Assembly: GCF_004345425.1 (NCBI RefSeq)
Contig: NZ_SLVP01000007.1
Coordinates: forward strand, 62,001 to 126,000
Direction of reading: 5' to 3'
DNA from: Paenibacillus sp. BK033
GTDB lineage: Bacteria > Bacillota > Bacilli > Paenibacillales > Paenibacillaceae
Length of the DNA: 64,000 bases
Under the pieces are notes generated by a model that saw nothing but the letters and a program-made list of their open reading frames with translations, did not search any database and was not told where the DNA came from. Below are positions 50,676 to 59,235 of the stretch, one piece after another. Every line of letters begins with the position of its first letter. Position 1 is the stretch's first letter. Position numbers and translations under genes: made by a program.

Positions 50676-51644
50676 CTACTCCAATCTCAAGCCTACGCCT
50701 AGCCGCTCCGCAGCCGCGGCGTAATGCGCGGCTACGGCGACATCAAAGATCGCAAGTCCCATTGGCGTAAATAACGTTGGTCCCGAAGGCCGAATGATTT
50801 GCTCCGGTGGAAGCGTCAGCGCATCGGCCAGCGTCAGCGTATCATCTGCCTGCAGACCCGCATGCACATGCAGGCGCTCCGTATCCGTATCCGCCCGGCA
50901 AATCTCCTCCCAGCTGTCGACGATGATCGTGCCCACGTTAGCCAATGCCTCCAATTGATAGTCCCGAAGCGAGACGTGCATCAGAATCGCATCCGGCTTG
51001 GCAGGTTCATCAATATAGCGCTCCGGCGCAGCCGTGCAAGTAAACACGACGTCCGCTCCGCGGTAAGCCTCCTGCCAGGAAGCTGCTTTCACGACCGGAA
51101 TAACAGCCGGCACTCCCTTTAGCCATTCCTTTACTTCAACGTCCCGACGGTCAAAAACGGAAATGCCGCTGATCCGGCCGCCAAGAAGACCGTTTAACAT
51201 ATGCACATGCATGCGCCCGATGGGCCCCATGCCAATCAGCCCTACTCGCAGCGGCTGCTTGCGATCAGCAACCAGCTTGCGCAGCAAAGCACCGCTTACC
51301 GCTGCCGTCCGGATAGCGCTAATAAGGCTGCCCTGCACCATAGCAACGGGAATGCCCGTATCCGGGTCATTCAGAATCGTAACGCTGTTTGCCCTAGGCA
51401 GCCCGTTCTCGATATTGCCGGGAAAGCTGGCAATCCACTTCAGCCCGGCAGCCCTCACCGGCCGGCTGACGAAAGCGGGCATCGCAATGATCCGGTTGCT
51501 CTCATCGCCGTATTTCAGATAAGGCTTGATCGGCTGCGCGCACTCGCCGGCTGCGTAAGCAGCAACCGCCTCTCCAATAAGCCCGGCTAATGCCGGCCAG
51601 TCAATGCCGATCCCTTCAATATCCCGTTCGTTCAAATAAATCAT
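50676..51644 (-). CDS. sbnB: N-(carboxyethyl-amino)-glutamate dehydrogenase SbnB (L-Dap synthesis)
   Basis: 322 residues from the ATG at 51644 (MIYLNERDIEGIG), just after AAGGAGG; the frame extends to 51710. Ornithine-cyclodeaminase/SbnB family, with the NAD-binding VGLIGMGPIGRMHVHML and the family core GLKWIASFPGNIENGLPRAN. In staphyloferrin B synthesis SbnB oxidatively cleaves the SbnA product to L-2,3-diaminopropionate and 2-oxoglutarate. Overlaps sbnA by ATGA. Confidence 0.93.
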   Translation of the reverse strand: MIYLNERDIEGIGIDWPALAGLIGEAVAAYAAGECAQPIKPYLKYGDESNRIIAMPAFVSRPVRAAGLKWIASFPGNIENGLPRANSVTILNDPDTGIPVAMVQGSLISAIRTAAVSGALLRKLVADRKQPLRVGLIGMGPIGRMHVHMLNGLLGGRISGISVFDRRDVEVKEWLKGVPAVIPVVKAASWQEAYRGADVVFTCTAAPERYIDEPAKPDAILMHVSLRDYQLEALANVGTIIVDSWEEICRADTDTERLHVHAGLQADDTLTLADALTLPPEQIIRPSGPTLFTPMGLAIFDVAVAAHYAAAAERLGVGLRLE

Positions 51645-52642
51645 TCCTTGTTTCCTCCTTGCTTGTAAAGACCGGACGCAAAATCGGCGCCGAACATCCG
51701 CGATACCCACGTATCGTCATAAACGGTATTCAAATAGCGTTCTCCCCGGTCCGGCAGCAGCACCGCGCAGGTTGAGCCGGGCTCGATGAACGGACTATAT
51801 TTTTCAACGGCCGCTATCACGCCTCCAGAGGAGCCTCCTGCCAGTATGGACTCCATGCGAATCAGCTTCCGGCAGCCGGCGATGCAGTCGCGGTCGTTCA
51901 CGCGAACAACCTCATGAATGCCTTCGTCCGGACAAAGCCCCGGCTTAATGCCAGCCCCAAGTCCGGGCAGCAGACGCGTAACCTTTCCCTTCTCCCCGCC
52001 AAAAATAATACTGCCTTCCGCATCTACCGCAATGACCTTCGTCTGCAGCCCGTTTTCCCGGATGTAGTCCACGCAGCCCCGGATCGTTCCGCAGGTACTA
52101 ACGCCGCAGAACAAATAATCCAGCTTAGGAAGATCGGCGGCCATCTCCGCCATCGTCGTCTGTTGATGGGACAAGGCATTATTTTTATTGCCATACTGAT
52201 TCGGCCAAAAAGCATCCGGCAGCCGTTTCAACCAGCGGCGAACCCGCGCAAGCCTTGCCGGAACGAACTCTCCGGTCTCCGGATCAGGCTTTTCGACCAG
52301 ATCGATTCGTGCGCCGTAGGCCCGGAGCACGCGAAGATTCGCCTCCGTTGTTTTGGGATCCACCACGCAAATAAACTTGAAGCCCATCGTGTTGCATAGC
52401 TGCGCAAGCCCTACCGCCAGATTGCCCGAGCTGGACTCCACGATAACGGAGCCGGGCTTAATCCGGCCATCCTTTAACGCCGCCTCCAGCATCGCCTTTG
52501 CCGGACGGTCCTTTACGCTTCCGCCTGGATTATGCATCTCCAGCTTCGCGTATACCTGAAAATCGGCATGCCCAAATAGCCTGCCAAGCTTCACCATGGG
52601 GGTATTGCCAATCATGGACGCCACATTGTCGTAAACGCTCAT
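51641..52642 (-). CDS. sbnA: SbnA-type PLP synthase for L-2,3-diaminopropionate
   Basis: 333 residues of the cysteine synthase fold. NPGGSVKDRPAKAM carries the PLP lysine, ESSSGNLAVGLAQLC the substrate loop and GVSTCGTIRG the phosphate-binding loop. SbnA condenses O-phospho-L-serine with L-glutamate to N-(1-amino-1-carboxyethyl)-glutamate, which SbnB converts to L-Dap. It overlaps both neighbours by 4 bases, a tightly coupled three-gene operon. Confidence 0.93.
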   Translation of the reverse strand: MSVYDNVASMIGNTPMVKLGRLFGHADFQVYAKLEMHNPGGSVKDRPAKAMLEAALKDGRIKPGSVIVESSSGNLAVGLAQLCNTMGFKFICVVDPKTTEANLRVLRAYGARIDLVEKPDPETGEFVPARLARVRRWLKRLPDAFWPNQYGNKNNALSHQQTTMAEMAADLPKLDYLFCGVSTCGTIRGCVDYIRENGLQTKVIAVDAEGSIIFGGEKGKVTRLLPGLGAGIKPGLCPDEGIHEVVRVNDRDCIAGCRKLIRMESILAGGSSGGVIAAVEKYSPFIEPGSTCAVLLPDRGERYLNTVYDDTWVSRMFGADFASGLYKQGGNKE

Positions 52643-53904
52643 CCACGATCCCTTCCTTCGCTGCTCTGCTGCACAAACAGCTTTTTCTGCTTAATCGGCT
52701 TCTTTCCCGTTCCCTCGGGCGAAGCGGTGTCCGTACTATCACTATGAAACCATACATCCATCTGTTCCAGCAGGCCGCCGCGAATCATCGCGCCAATCGC
52801 GGGAATGGTGCTATGCAGCTCGTCGCGAACCGCAGTTCGCGCTTCTTCATCCAAATCATCAGCAGTCGTAATGTTGACCTGCAGCCTATTGCCGTTCACA
52901 AGCACCTTCACAACGGCTTGCCGGACATGCTTGAAGATCGCATTTTCGATGTCGTAAATGCTGATTTTTTCCCCATGCTTCAATTCCGGCCCAACCCGCT
53001 TCACAATGGCTTCAAAAGTGGTAATCAGCTTGCCGTTCCGCTCCTCTACCTTTAAATCCCGAACAACGTCGTAAGTGACGAAACGAAGCGCCGGGAAACG
53101 CCGCCGCACAAGCGAGGTCAACACGAGCAGCTGCTCTCCGGCAGGAAGCTCGATATCGGAAAGGCCTGCCTCCGCAGGCTCCACACCCTCGGCTATAATG
53201 CCATCCATAACGACATACCGTCCGATCGACCGGTCGTAATAAGCAATCGTCCCGATCTCGATGCTGCCCAGCGTGTCCATGACATCCTGCTCGGTAATGC
53301 CTAGACGTTCCGCAACACGCTGACGCCACGCGGGAGGTGCCGGCTCTCCGACCAGAATGACGCATTGCACGCCCCAGTCAAAGTCCGGAGGGGCAACCCG
53401 AAGCATTCCGTCTAGCAAGGAAGGCATCGTATACAGCACATCCGGCCGATATTCCGCAATACGGACCAGGTGTGCCGCTGCAGGCAGGCCAAAAGGAACC
53501 GACTCGCATGCAAGACCGAGCTCCTCGAATATTTGCACCGCCGTTGCCTCCGCGTGCCCCGTCCCCATATCGCTTAATGCCCGCGAAACCTGATAGCCTT
53601 TGAGCAGCTCCGCAAACATCTCTTTTTTATACTGAATGTATCCATTCTCGTCGTTCGCGTCATAATAGATCGCTTTTCTTTTACCGCCGCTTGTTCCCGA
53701 AGTCCGGTAGACATTCCAATCTTGCGGAACGGCACTCTCATCACTCTCGTAATAGGGCAGCAATCTCTCCTGCGTGAGAAGCGGAACCTCCTCCCAATTA
53801 AAGCTTGCATACTCCCCGGTCATCTCTTTGTACCAAGGATACAGCTGTCTCACTTCCTCCCATTTGACGAAGAGAGAGGGCAAATTTTCCATAGAAATAG
53901 GCAT
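52639..53904 (-). CDS. PaaK-like adenylate-forming ligase of the Dap operon
   Basis: 421 residues from the ATG at 53904, six bases after GGAGGAT. ANL-superfamily features: P-loop YRTSGTSGGKRKAIYY, DTLGSIEIGTIAYYD, and FPALRFVTYDVVRDL. The C-terminal ~120 residues form the PaaK-type small domain, ending in a basic tail (KKPIKQKKLF). It should activate a carboxylic acid as an adenylate or CoA ester. Genetic coupling to sbnA-sbnB suggests that acid is joined to L-Dap. The substrate is unknown, and it is not a standard phenylacetate operon. Confidence 0.82.
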   Translation of the reverse strand: MPISMENLPSLFVKWEEVRQLYPWYKEMTGEYASFNWEEVPLLTQERLLPYYESDESAVPQDWNVYRTSGTSGGKRKAIYYDANDENGYIQYKKEMFAELLKGYQVSRALSDMGTGHAEATAVQIFEELGLACESVPFGLPAAAHLVRIAEYRPDVLYTMPSLLDGMLRVAPPDFDWGVQCVILVGEPAPPAWRQRVAERLGITEQDVMDTLGSIEIGTIAYYDRSIGRYVVMDGIIAEGVEPAEAGLSDIELPAGEQLLVLTSLVRRRFPALRFVTYDVVRDLKVEERNGKLITTFEAIVKRVGPELKHGEKISIYDIENAIFKHVRQAVVKVLVNGNRLQVNITTADDLDEEARTAVRDELHSTIPAIGAMIRGGLLEQMDVWFHSDSTDTASPEGTGKKPIKQKKLFVQQSSEGRDRG

Positions 53905-54056
53905 GAAGCATCCTCCATTTCGGTCGATCATTCTACCATCCTATGCGCCCCAAAAGAGAATCGCCCCGCATTAAGCCCACTCGCGGCAGAAAGGGCTAGC
54001 ATATCTTAACTCTGTAAGACTATCATGTCAGAAAGACGGAGGAAGATTGCGACCCT

Positions 54057-54806
54057 ATGAGTAAAAGAAGAGGCGTATATAACAAATGGGCCAAAACCAT
54101 TGTTCTTAACCAAAAAGCTTCAACCCGAAGTCATGTTCCCCATACACTCCTATTTAACGCAAGCTCTTTGAAAAGGATGCTGCAGCTCTATCAAATGGTC
54201 TATGTCAAGCCAAATGCCGGTTCTCATGGTGACGGAGTTATGCGGGTAGAGCATAAGAACGGCACCTATTCCTATCAGCTCGGAGCAAAAAAGAGAAGCA
54301 ACCTGACCTGGGCGCAGCTTGTCGCTTCCTTGACGAACAAAATCCGGGGCACCAAGTACATCATTCAACGCGGTATTCATTTGTCGAGGTTCAAGGGCCG
54401 GATCTACGACCTTCGGGTCGAAGTGCAGCTGAATGAGTACGGGCGCTGGCAGATTACCGGCATGCTTGCCCGGGTTGCCCAACAAGGCATGGCCGTAACC
54501 AACGGGGCGCAAGGCGCGGATGTATACACCTTTAGATCGGTTATTGCTGCCCATGGCGGAGCGGAGCTTGTTCGCAAGGTAACTTCGCAGCTGAACAGCT
54601 TGTGCATCGAAAGCGCGCATATGCTCAAGGCCAGGTATCCCTTCTTGAACGAGCTGGGCTTCGACATTGCGCTGGACCAGCAGCTGCACCCCTGGATTCT
54701 CGAAGTCAATACAACCCCGGAGGCTATCCCTTTCAAGAAGCTCCCGACGCGCACCATGTACAACCGCATTCACCATTTGCGCAAGCTGAATGCCCGCAGA
54801 ACTTAG
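54057..54806 (+). CDS. YheC/YheD-family ATP-grasp protein
   Basis: 249 residues. Motifs YQMVYVKPNAGSHGDGVMRVE, IQRGIHLSRFKGRIYDLRVEVQ and the C-terminal metal/ATP site LGFDIALDQQLHPWILEVNTTPEA are the YheC/D ATP-grasp pattern. Bacillus homologues are linked to the spore coat, with unknown chemistry. It is shorter than YheC/YheD (~360-450), lacking their N-terminal extension. It diverges from the Dap operon, which leaves open a joint role in amide-bond formation. Confidence 0.85.
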   Translation: MSKRRGVYNKWAKTIVLNQKASTRSHVPHTLLFNASSLKRMLQLYQMVYVKPNAGSHGDGVMRVEHKNGTYSYQLGAKKRSNLTWAQLVASLTNKIRGTKYIIQRGIHLSRFKGRIYDLRVEVQLNEYGRWQITGMLARVAQQGMAVTNGAQGADVYTFRSVIAAHGGAELVRKVTSQLNSLCIESAHMLKARYPFLNELGFDIALDQQLHPWILEVNTTPEAIPFKKLPTRTMYNRIHHLRKLNARRT

Positions 54807-54942
54807 GCGTTACAAGGAAAAACTTATTCACTCTGATATTTTGAACAAGCTTTTTGAATAACTTCTATAGTAGGTCGACGCTTACGAAACAAGAATGGCT
54901 TGCCATTTCTTAAGCCAATGCTTACGAGGAGGGTTCAACGGG

Positions 54943-55608
54943 ATGTCCATCGTTCAAATGGAGCAGATTACGAAGCATTACCGCATGGGCGGGCAGCGTT
55001 ACACGGCCCTGCAGCATATTTCGCTGGAAGTACAGGAAGGCGAGTTTGTTGCTATTCAAGGGCCGTCCGGCTCCGGTAAATCTACGCTCATGAATATCAT
55101 GGGCTGCCTGGACACTGCCGACAGCGGCACTTATATGCTGGAGGGCAGACGGGTATCGGCAATGAACGATAATCAACTGGCGGATGTGCGGAACAGGCGA
55201 ATCGGGTTTATTTTTCAAAATTATAATCTGATCCCAACCTTGTCGGCCTACGACAATGTAGAACTGCCGTTAATTTACCGGGGAGTTCCCGGGCATCAGA
55301 GGAAAAAAGCGGTGCTCGATACGCTCGAATCGGTTGGGCTGAGCGGACATCTGCATCACCGGCCGGCGGAATTGTCGGGGGGCCAGCAGCAAAGAGTTTC
55401 GATTGCGAGAGCGCTTGCAACAAATCCTTCGATACTGCTGGCGGATGAACCTACGGGTGCACTCGATTCTCATACGGGAAAAGAGATCATGGCACTGTTA
55501 GCCAAGCTGCATGCCGAAGGCCGCACCATTATTCTCATCACCCATGACCAGTCGGTGGCATCGTACGCGGACCGAGTCTTATATATTAGAGACGGAGCTA
55601 TCGCTTAA
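54943..55608 (+). CDS. ABC transporter ATP-binding protein (MacB/LolD/BceA type)
   Basis: 221 residues from the ATG at 54943, after GAGGAGGG. Walker A GPSGSGKST, Q-loop FIFQNYNLIPTLSAYDNV, signature LSGGQQQRVSIARALATNPS, Walker B LLADEPTGALD, and H-loop LITHDQS are all intact. The family energises FtsX-like permeases for lipoprotein or peptide export. No permease gene is adjacent on either side, so it is an orphan ATPase or works with a distant partner. Confidence 0.92.
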   Translation: MSIVQMEQITKHYRMGGQRYTALQHISLEVQEGEFVAIQGPSGSGKSTLMNIMGCLDTADSGTYMLEGRRVSAMNDNQLADVRNRRIGFIFQNYNLIPTLSAYDNVELPLIYRGVPGHQRKKAVLDTLESVGLSGHLHHRPAELSGGQQQRVSIARALATNPSILLADEPTGALDSHTGKEIMALLAKLHAEGRTIILITHDQSVASYADRVLYIRDGAIA

Positions 55609-55680
55609 GTCTTAAGCCTCATCGCTTTCCGGCAGTATTAGGAGGGTTATGAGGCTTATTAGCGCTTGGGGCTGGCGAAA

Positions 55681-55709
55681 TTGACTTCTTGCGCCGGACA
55701 AGTTACTTT
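55681..55709 (+). promoter_or_regulatory. Candidate promoter of msrA
   Basis: -35 TTGACT, 17-base spacer, -10-like TACTTT; predicted start about 40 bases before the ATG at 55759. Confidence 0.4.
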
Positions 55710-55758
55710 TAGGAATAAAGAAGGCCAGTCTACGCAAGAAAAGAAAGGGTTATGCAAA

Positions 55759-56280
55759 ATGTCGCTTACGCATGCAGCTTTTGCCGGAGGATGCTTCTGG
55801 TGTATGGTTACGCCGTTTGAGGAGCTTCCCGGCATTCACGGAATCGTATCCGGTTATATGGGAGGCCATTTGGCCAATCCGACTTATGAAGAGGTTAAAA
55901 AAGGGACAACCGGACATCTCGAGGTGGTCCAGATTACATTCGATCCGGCGGTATTCCCTTATGAACGCCTGCTTGAGCTGTTCTGGCCGCAGATCGATCC
56001 AACCGATGACGAAGGACAATTCCAGGACCGCGGGAGCCAATACCGTACCGCCATCTTTTATTATAACGAGGAGCAGAAGGAGCTCGCGCTGGCTTCCAAG
56101 CAGGCGCTGGCGTTATCCGGACGCTTCGACAAGCCGATTGTGACGGAGATCCGGGAGGCGGAGACGTTCTATCCGGCAGAGGATTATCATCAGGATTACC
56201 ATAAGAAGAATCCGAAGCATTACAAGGAAGACCGCGCCCAGTCCGGCCGCGACGAGTTTATCGAGCGGAACTGGAAATAA
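55759..56280 (+). CDS. msrA: Peptide methionine (S)-S-oxide reductase
   Basis: 173 residues from the ATG at 55759, nine bases after GAAAGGG; the longer frame to 55666 has no ribosome site and adds non-conserved sequence. The catalytic motif AGGCFWC is at the N-terminus, followed by GYMGGHLANPTYEEV and DRGSQYRTAIFY. It repairs methionine-S-sulfoxide in proteins. No MsrB is fused or adjacent. Confidence 0.95.
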   Translation: MSLTHAAFAGGCFWCMVTPFEELPGIHGIVSGYMGGHLANPTYEEVKKGTTGHLEVVQITFDPAVFPYERLLELFWPQIDPTDDEGQFQDRGSQYRTAIFYYNEEQKELALASKQALALSGRFDKPIVTEIREAETFYPAEDYHQDYHKKNPKHYKEDRAQSGRDEFIERNWK

Positions 56281-56300
56281 TCGTTGTCTTTCGCAAAAAA

Positions 56301-56347
56301 AACCGCTTGGCCTGCCGTTATGGTTAATACGGCTAGCCAGGCGGGTT
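56301..56347. terminator. Bidirectional terminator between msrA and the AcuI-like gene
   Basis: Stem of about 18 bp, AACCGCTTGGCCTGCCGT with ACGGCTAGCCAGGCGGGTT, flanked by an A-run on the left and TTTTG on the right. Confidence 0.85.
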
Positions 56348-56353
56348 TTGTTA

Positions 56354-57346
56354 TCATCCAAGCTTTACGATTGTCCGGCCGCGCACTTGACCTTGCAGAA
56401 TAAGGGCAAGCTCCTCCGGCAGCTGCTCCAGCTGGATTTCGTTTACGATCGTGTTGCTTAGCATCGTTGGCTTCAGATCCGTGGCGAGGCGCTCCCATAC
56501 CCGGCTGCGCAGCTCCATCGGACATTCCACCGAATCGATGCCAAGCCAGTTCACCCCTCTAAGGATAAACGGATAAACGGAGGTCTCGACCTCCACGCCC
56601 CCAGTTAATCCGCTTGTGGCAACGGATCCGCCGTATTGGAGCGTGCTCAGCAGGTAGGAGAGTGTTTTCCCTCCAACCGGATCAACCGCAGCCGCCCAGA
56701 GCGGACGCCGGATCGGTTTGCGTTCCGTTTCCGTCAGCTCATCCCGGTGAATGACACGCGCGGCGCCAAGCGCCTTCAAATAGTTTTCTTCGCTTAACCT
56801 GCCGGTGCTCGCCGTTACCTCGTAACCGCGTTTGGCAAGGATGTTGACGGCAACGCTGCCTACCCCGCCGCTTGCGCCGGCAACGACGACCGGGCCTTTA
56901 TCCGGCGTTAGACCGTTATCCTCGAGCCGTTGTACGGATAACCCCGCCGTAAAGCCCGCCGTTCCCAGGATCATCGCTTCCCTGAGAGTTAGTCCGGGCG
57001 GCAGCGGCACAACCCAGCTAGCGGGAACCCGTGCCAGCTCGCTGTATCCGCCGTGATGCGTAACGCCAAGACCATAGCTCGTTACGATGACCTCATCCCC
57101 CGGTTTATAGCGCGGATCCGTCGATTCGGTTACGAAGCCCGAGAGGTCAATGCCCGGAATATGCGGATAGCTTTGGATCATTCGGCCCCATATCCCAACC
57201 ATCCCGTCTTTATAGTTCACGCTGGAGTAAGCGACCCGAACGGTTACTTCGCCTTCAGGCAGGTCGGCGGTTGTCAGATTTTTAATCGCTAGCTTTGGGG
57301 CTTCCTCCCCCATGTGATCCGCTACTAAAGCTCGGAAGTGATCCAC
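56354..57346 (-). CDS. Acrylyl-CoA reductase-like quinone oxidoreductase (AcuI/YhdH)
   Basis: 330 residues of the zinc-free medium-chain dehydrogenase family. VAYSSVNYKDGMVGIWGRM, IPGIDLSGFV and the NADPH fold VVAGASGGVGSVAVNIL are typical of YhdH/AcuI. It probably reduces acrylyl-CoA or other short enones with NADPH. Transcribed alone. Confidence 0.9.
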   Translation of the reverse strand: MDHFRALVADHMGEEAPKLAIKNLTTADLPEGEVTVRVAYSSVNYKDGMVGIWGRMIQSYPHIPGIDLSGFVTESTDPRYKPGDEVIVTSYGLGVTHHGGYSELARVPASWVVPLPPGLTLREAMILGTAGFTAGLSVQRLEDNGLTPDKGPVVVAGASGGVGSVAVNILAKRGYEVTASTGRLSEENYLKALGAARVIHRDELTETERKPIRRPLWAAAVDPVGGKTLSYLLSTLQYGGSVATSGLTGGVEVETSVYPFILRGVNWLGIDSVECPMELRSRVWERLATDLKPTMLSNTIVNEIQLEQLPEELALILQGQVRGRTIVKLG

Positions 57347-57423
57347 TCTGCATCCGCTCCTTCGATTTCGTTTCTTCTATTGTAGCCGAAAGAGAGAGGC
57401 ACATCCAAGTTGGGCCAGGTTAA

Positions 57424-58101
57424 TTAGCTCTTAACGATTCCCATCGCAAAGCCGTCATAGCCCTTGACTCCAACCGTCTGGACAGCCGTTGCTGTTATAC
57501 GCGGTTCTTCGGCCAGCAGATCGATGAATTTACGCACGCCTTGCACCCGCGGATCCGTGCTGTGTCTGTTCGTTACCTCACCCTTCCGAACGATATTGTC
57601 GGCAAGGATAACCGTGCCGGGACGGGAGAAGCGCAGCGCCCATTGAAGATAATGGGGATTATTGGGCTTGTCGGCATCGATAAAGATGAGATCAAAAGCC
57701 GCCGTCCCTTCCTCCTCCAGCTTTTCCAATTGCTCCAGCGCTTCTCCGACTCTTATCTCTACTTTTTGGCTAAGTCCGGCTAATGCGATATTATGACCGG
57801 CGACCGACGCATGATGGGGATCCAGCTCCAATGTGATTAGCTTCCCGTGCTCCGGCAGCGCTCTTGCCATCCAGATCGTACTGTAGCCGCCAAGCGTTCC
57901 AATCTCCAATATCCGCTCCGCGCCAATCATCCTCGCATAAAGGTTGAGCAGCTTCCCTTGATTCGGCGCCACATCGATGGCAGGCAGATCGGCTTGTTTG
58001 TTGTTCGCCAGCACCCGATCCAGGATAGAATCCTGCTGGATGAGGCGCTCCGTCAGGTAGGCATCAACTTTTTCCCAAGTGTGCAATGTACTCATTGTCA
58101 A
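57424..58101 (-). CDS. SAM-dependent O-methyltransferase (catechol OMT type)
   Basis: 225 residues. The SAM-binding motif ILEIGTLGGYSTIWMARAL and the metal-binding FIDADKPNN followed by LADNIVRKGEV are those of cation-dependent O-methyltransferases. A TTG at 58101 lies six bases after AGGAG and is preferred over the ATG at 58095. Substrate unknown, probably a catechol-like or hydroxamate compound. Divergent from a LysR regulator, which may control it. Confidence 0.88.
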   Translation of the reverse strand: MTMSTLHTWEKVDAYLTERLIQQDSILDRVLANNKQADLPAIDVAPNQGKLLNLYARMIGAERILEIGTLGGYSTIWMARALPEHGKLITLELDPHHASVAGHNIALAGLSQKVEIRVGEALEQLEKLEEEGTAAFDLIFIDADKPNNPHYLQWALRFSRPGTVILADNIVRKGEVTNRHSTDPRVQGVRKFIDLLAEEPRITATAVQTVGVKGYDGFAMGIVKS

Positions 58102-58225
58102 TCACTTCTCCTCGCTTTAAGATGACTTTCTGCTTCCATAGTAAGCGAGTTATAATGATAAGAATAATATATGTTTTTCTTCGACTTATAAATTTTATAT
58201 ATAATTAATTGGGAGGGGCCACGTT

Positions 58226-59122
58226 TTGAATTTGCATGCCTTGCGTTTGTTTCATGCGATTGCCGCAGCGGGGAGCGTAACCCGCGCATCGGAGCTGCTG
58301 AACATCAGCCAGCCAGCGATTACGGCCCAGATCAAGAAGTTCGAGAAAGAGCTGATGCTTACGCTCTTCAAGCCTCAAGGCAGAGGAATCGCGTTAACCG
58401 ATGCCGGCGAGGAGCTTGCCGTGCTCGCAAAAAGACTATTTGCCGTGGAGCATCAGATCGAGCAATTTGCCATGAGCTACCGCAGCGGCACTATCGGCAG
58501 CATCCGGCTTGCGGCTACCTATTTGCCTGCCCATTTCCTTATCCCCGCCTGGATCGCCAAGTTCAAGCAGCAATTCGAGCAGGTCGAGATGAATATCACG
58601 ACAACCAACTCCAGCGGGGCCTTACGGCAGCTCCTGAACGTCGAAGCGGATATCGCCATATTTGGCGGAATGGCCGAGCATTATCCGGACACGATTCAGA
58701 CGGAAGAGCTATTCCAGGATGAATTATGGTTTGTTGTCGCGCCCGGCCACCCGTATGCCAATCAGCAGGTCACGCTGCCTGAGATGATGAAGGAGCCGTT
58801 TGTCATGCGCGAGGAAGGCAGCTCCACAAGGGAACGTCTGCTGTCCCTATGCCGCACCTACAATTCGGCCGTTCCGACCATCTCCCTGCAATTTAACGGA
58901 CTGCACGAAGCGATTACTGCCGTAATCGCAGGCTACGGTGCCAACTTTGTCTCCTCCCTCGTCGTCCGCGACTACGTCGAACGCGGCGAGCTCGCCCGCG
59001 TCTATGTCGAGGGAATCCACCTCAAGAACACCATCGCCATCTGTACCCGCAGAAACGAGCCGCTCCCCGCCTCGGCGACGAACTTGGTACAGATGATCCG
59101 GAAAAATCCGTATGTGAGATAG
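58226..59122 (+). CDS. LysR-family transcriptional regulator
   Basis: 298 residues, TTG start seven bases after GGGAGGGG. The N-terminal winged HTH (LRLFHAIAAAGSVTRASELLNISQPAITAQIKKFE) and a C-terminal periplasmic-binding-like effector domain are complete. It faces the O-methyltransferase gene across 124 bases, the usual LysR-target arrangement. That gap is AT-rich and has an AAGAA-N14-TTCTT inverted repeat. Effector unknown. Confidence 0.92.
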   Translation: MNLHALRLFHAIAAAGSVTRASELLNISQPAITAQIKKFEKELMLTLFKPQGRGIALTDAGEELAVLAKRLFAVEHQIEQFAMSYRSGTIGSIRLAATYLPAHFLIPAWIAKFKQQFEQVEMNITTTNSSGALRQLLNVEADIAIFGGMAEHYPDTIQTEELFQDELWFVVAPGHPYANQQVTLPEMMKEPFVMREEGSSTRERLLSLCRTYNSAVPTISLQFNGLHEAITAVIAGYGANFVSSLVVRDYVERGELARVYVEGIHLKNTIAICTRRNEPLPASATNLVQMIRKNPYVR

Positions 59123-59181
59123 CACCTTGCATACGGATCTGCCGCAACTCGGTTTTTTCCTCTTATTCGCCTGCAAGACGC

Positions 59182-59213
59182 AAAAAAGCTGCCCCGCAAG
59201 AGGACAGCTTTTT
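59182..59213. terminator. Bidirectional terminator between LysR and GH13 genes
   Basis: AAAAAAGCTG and CAGCTTTTT arms around a CG-rich loop, T-runs on both strands, between convergent genes. Confidence 0.8.
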
Positions 59214-59235
59214 CGCCTGTTCGCTTTTCCGTCTT

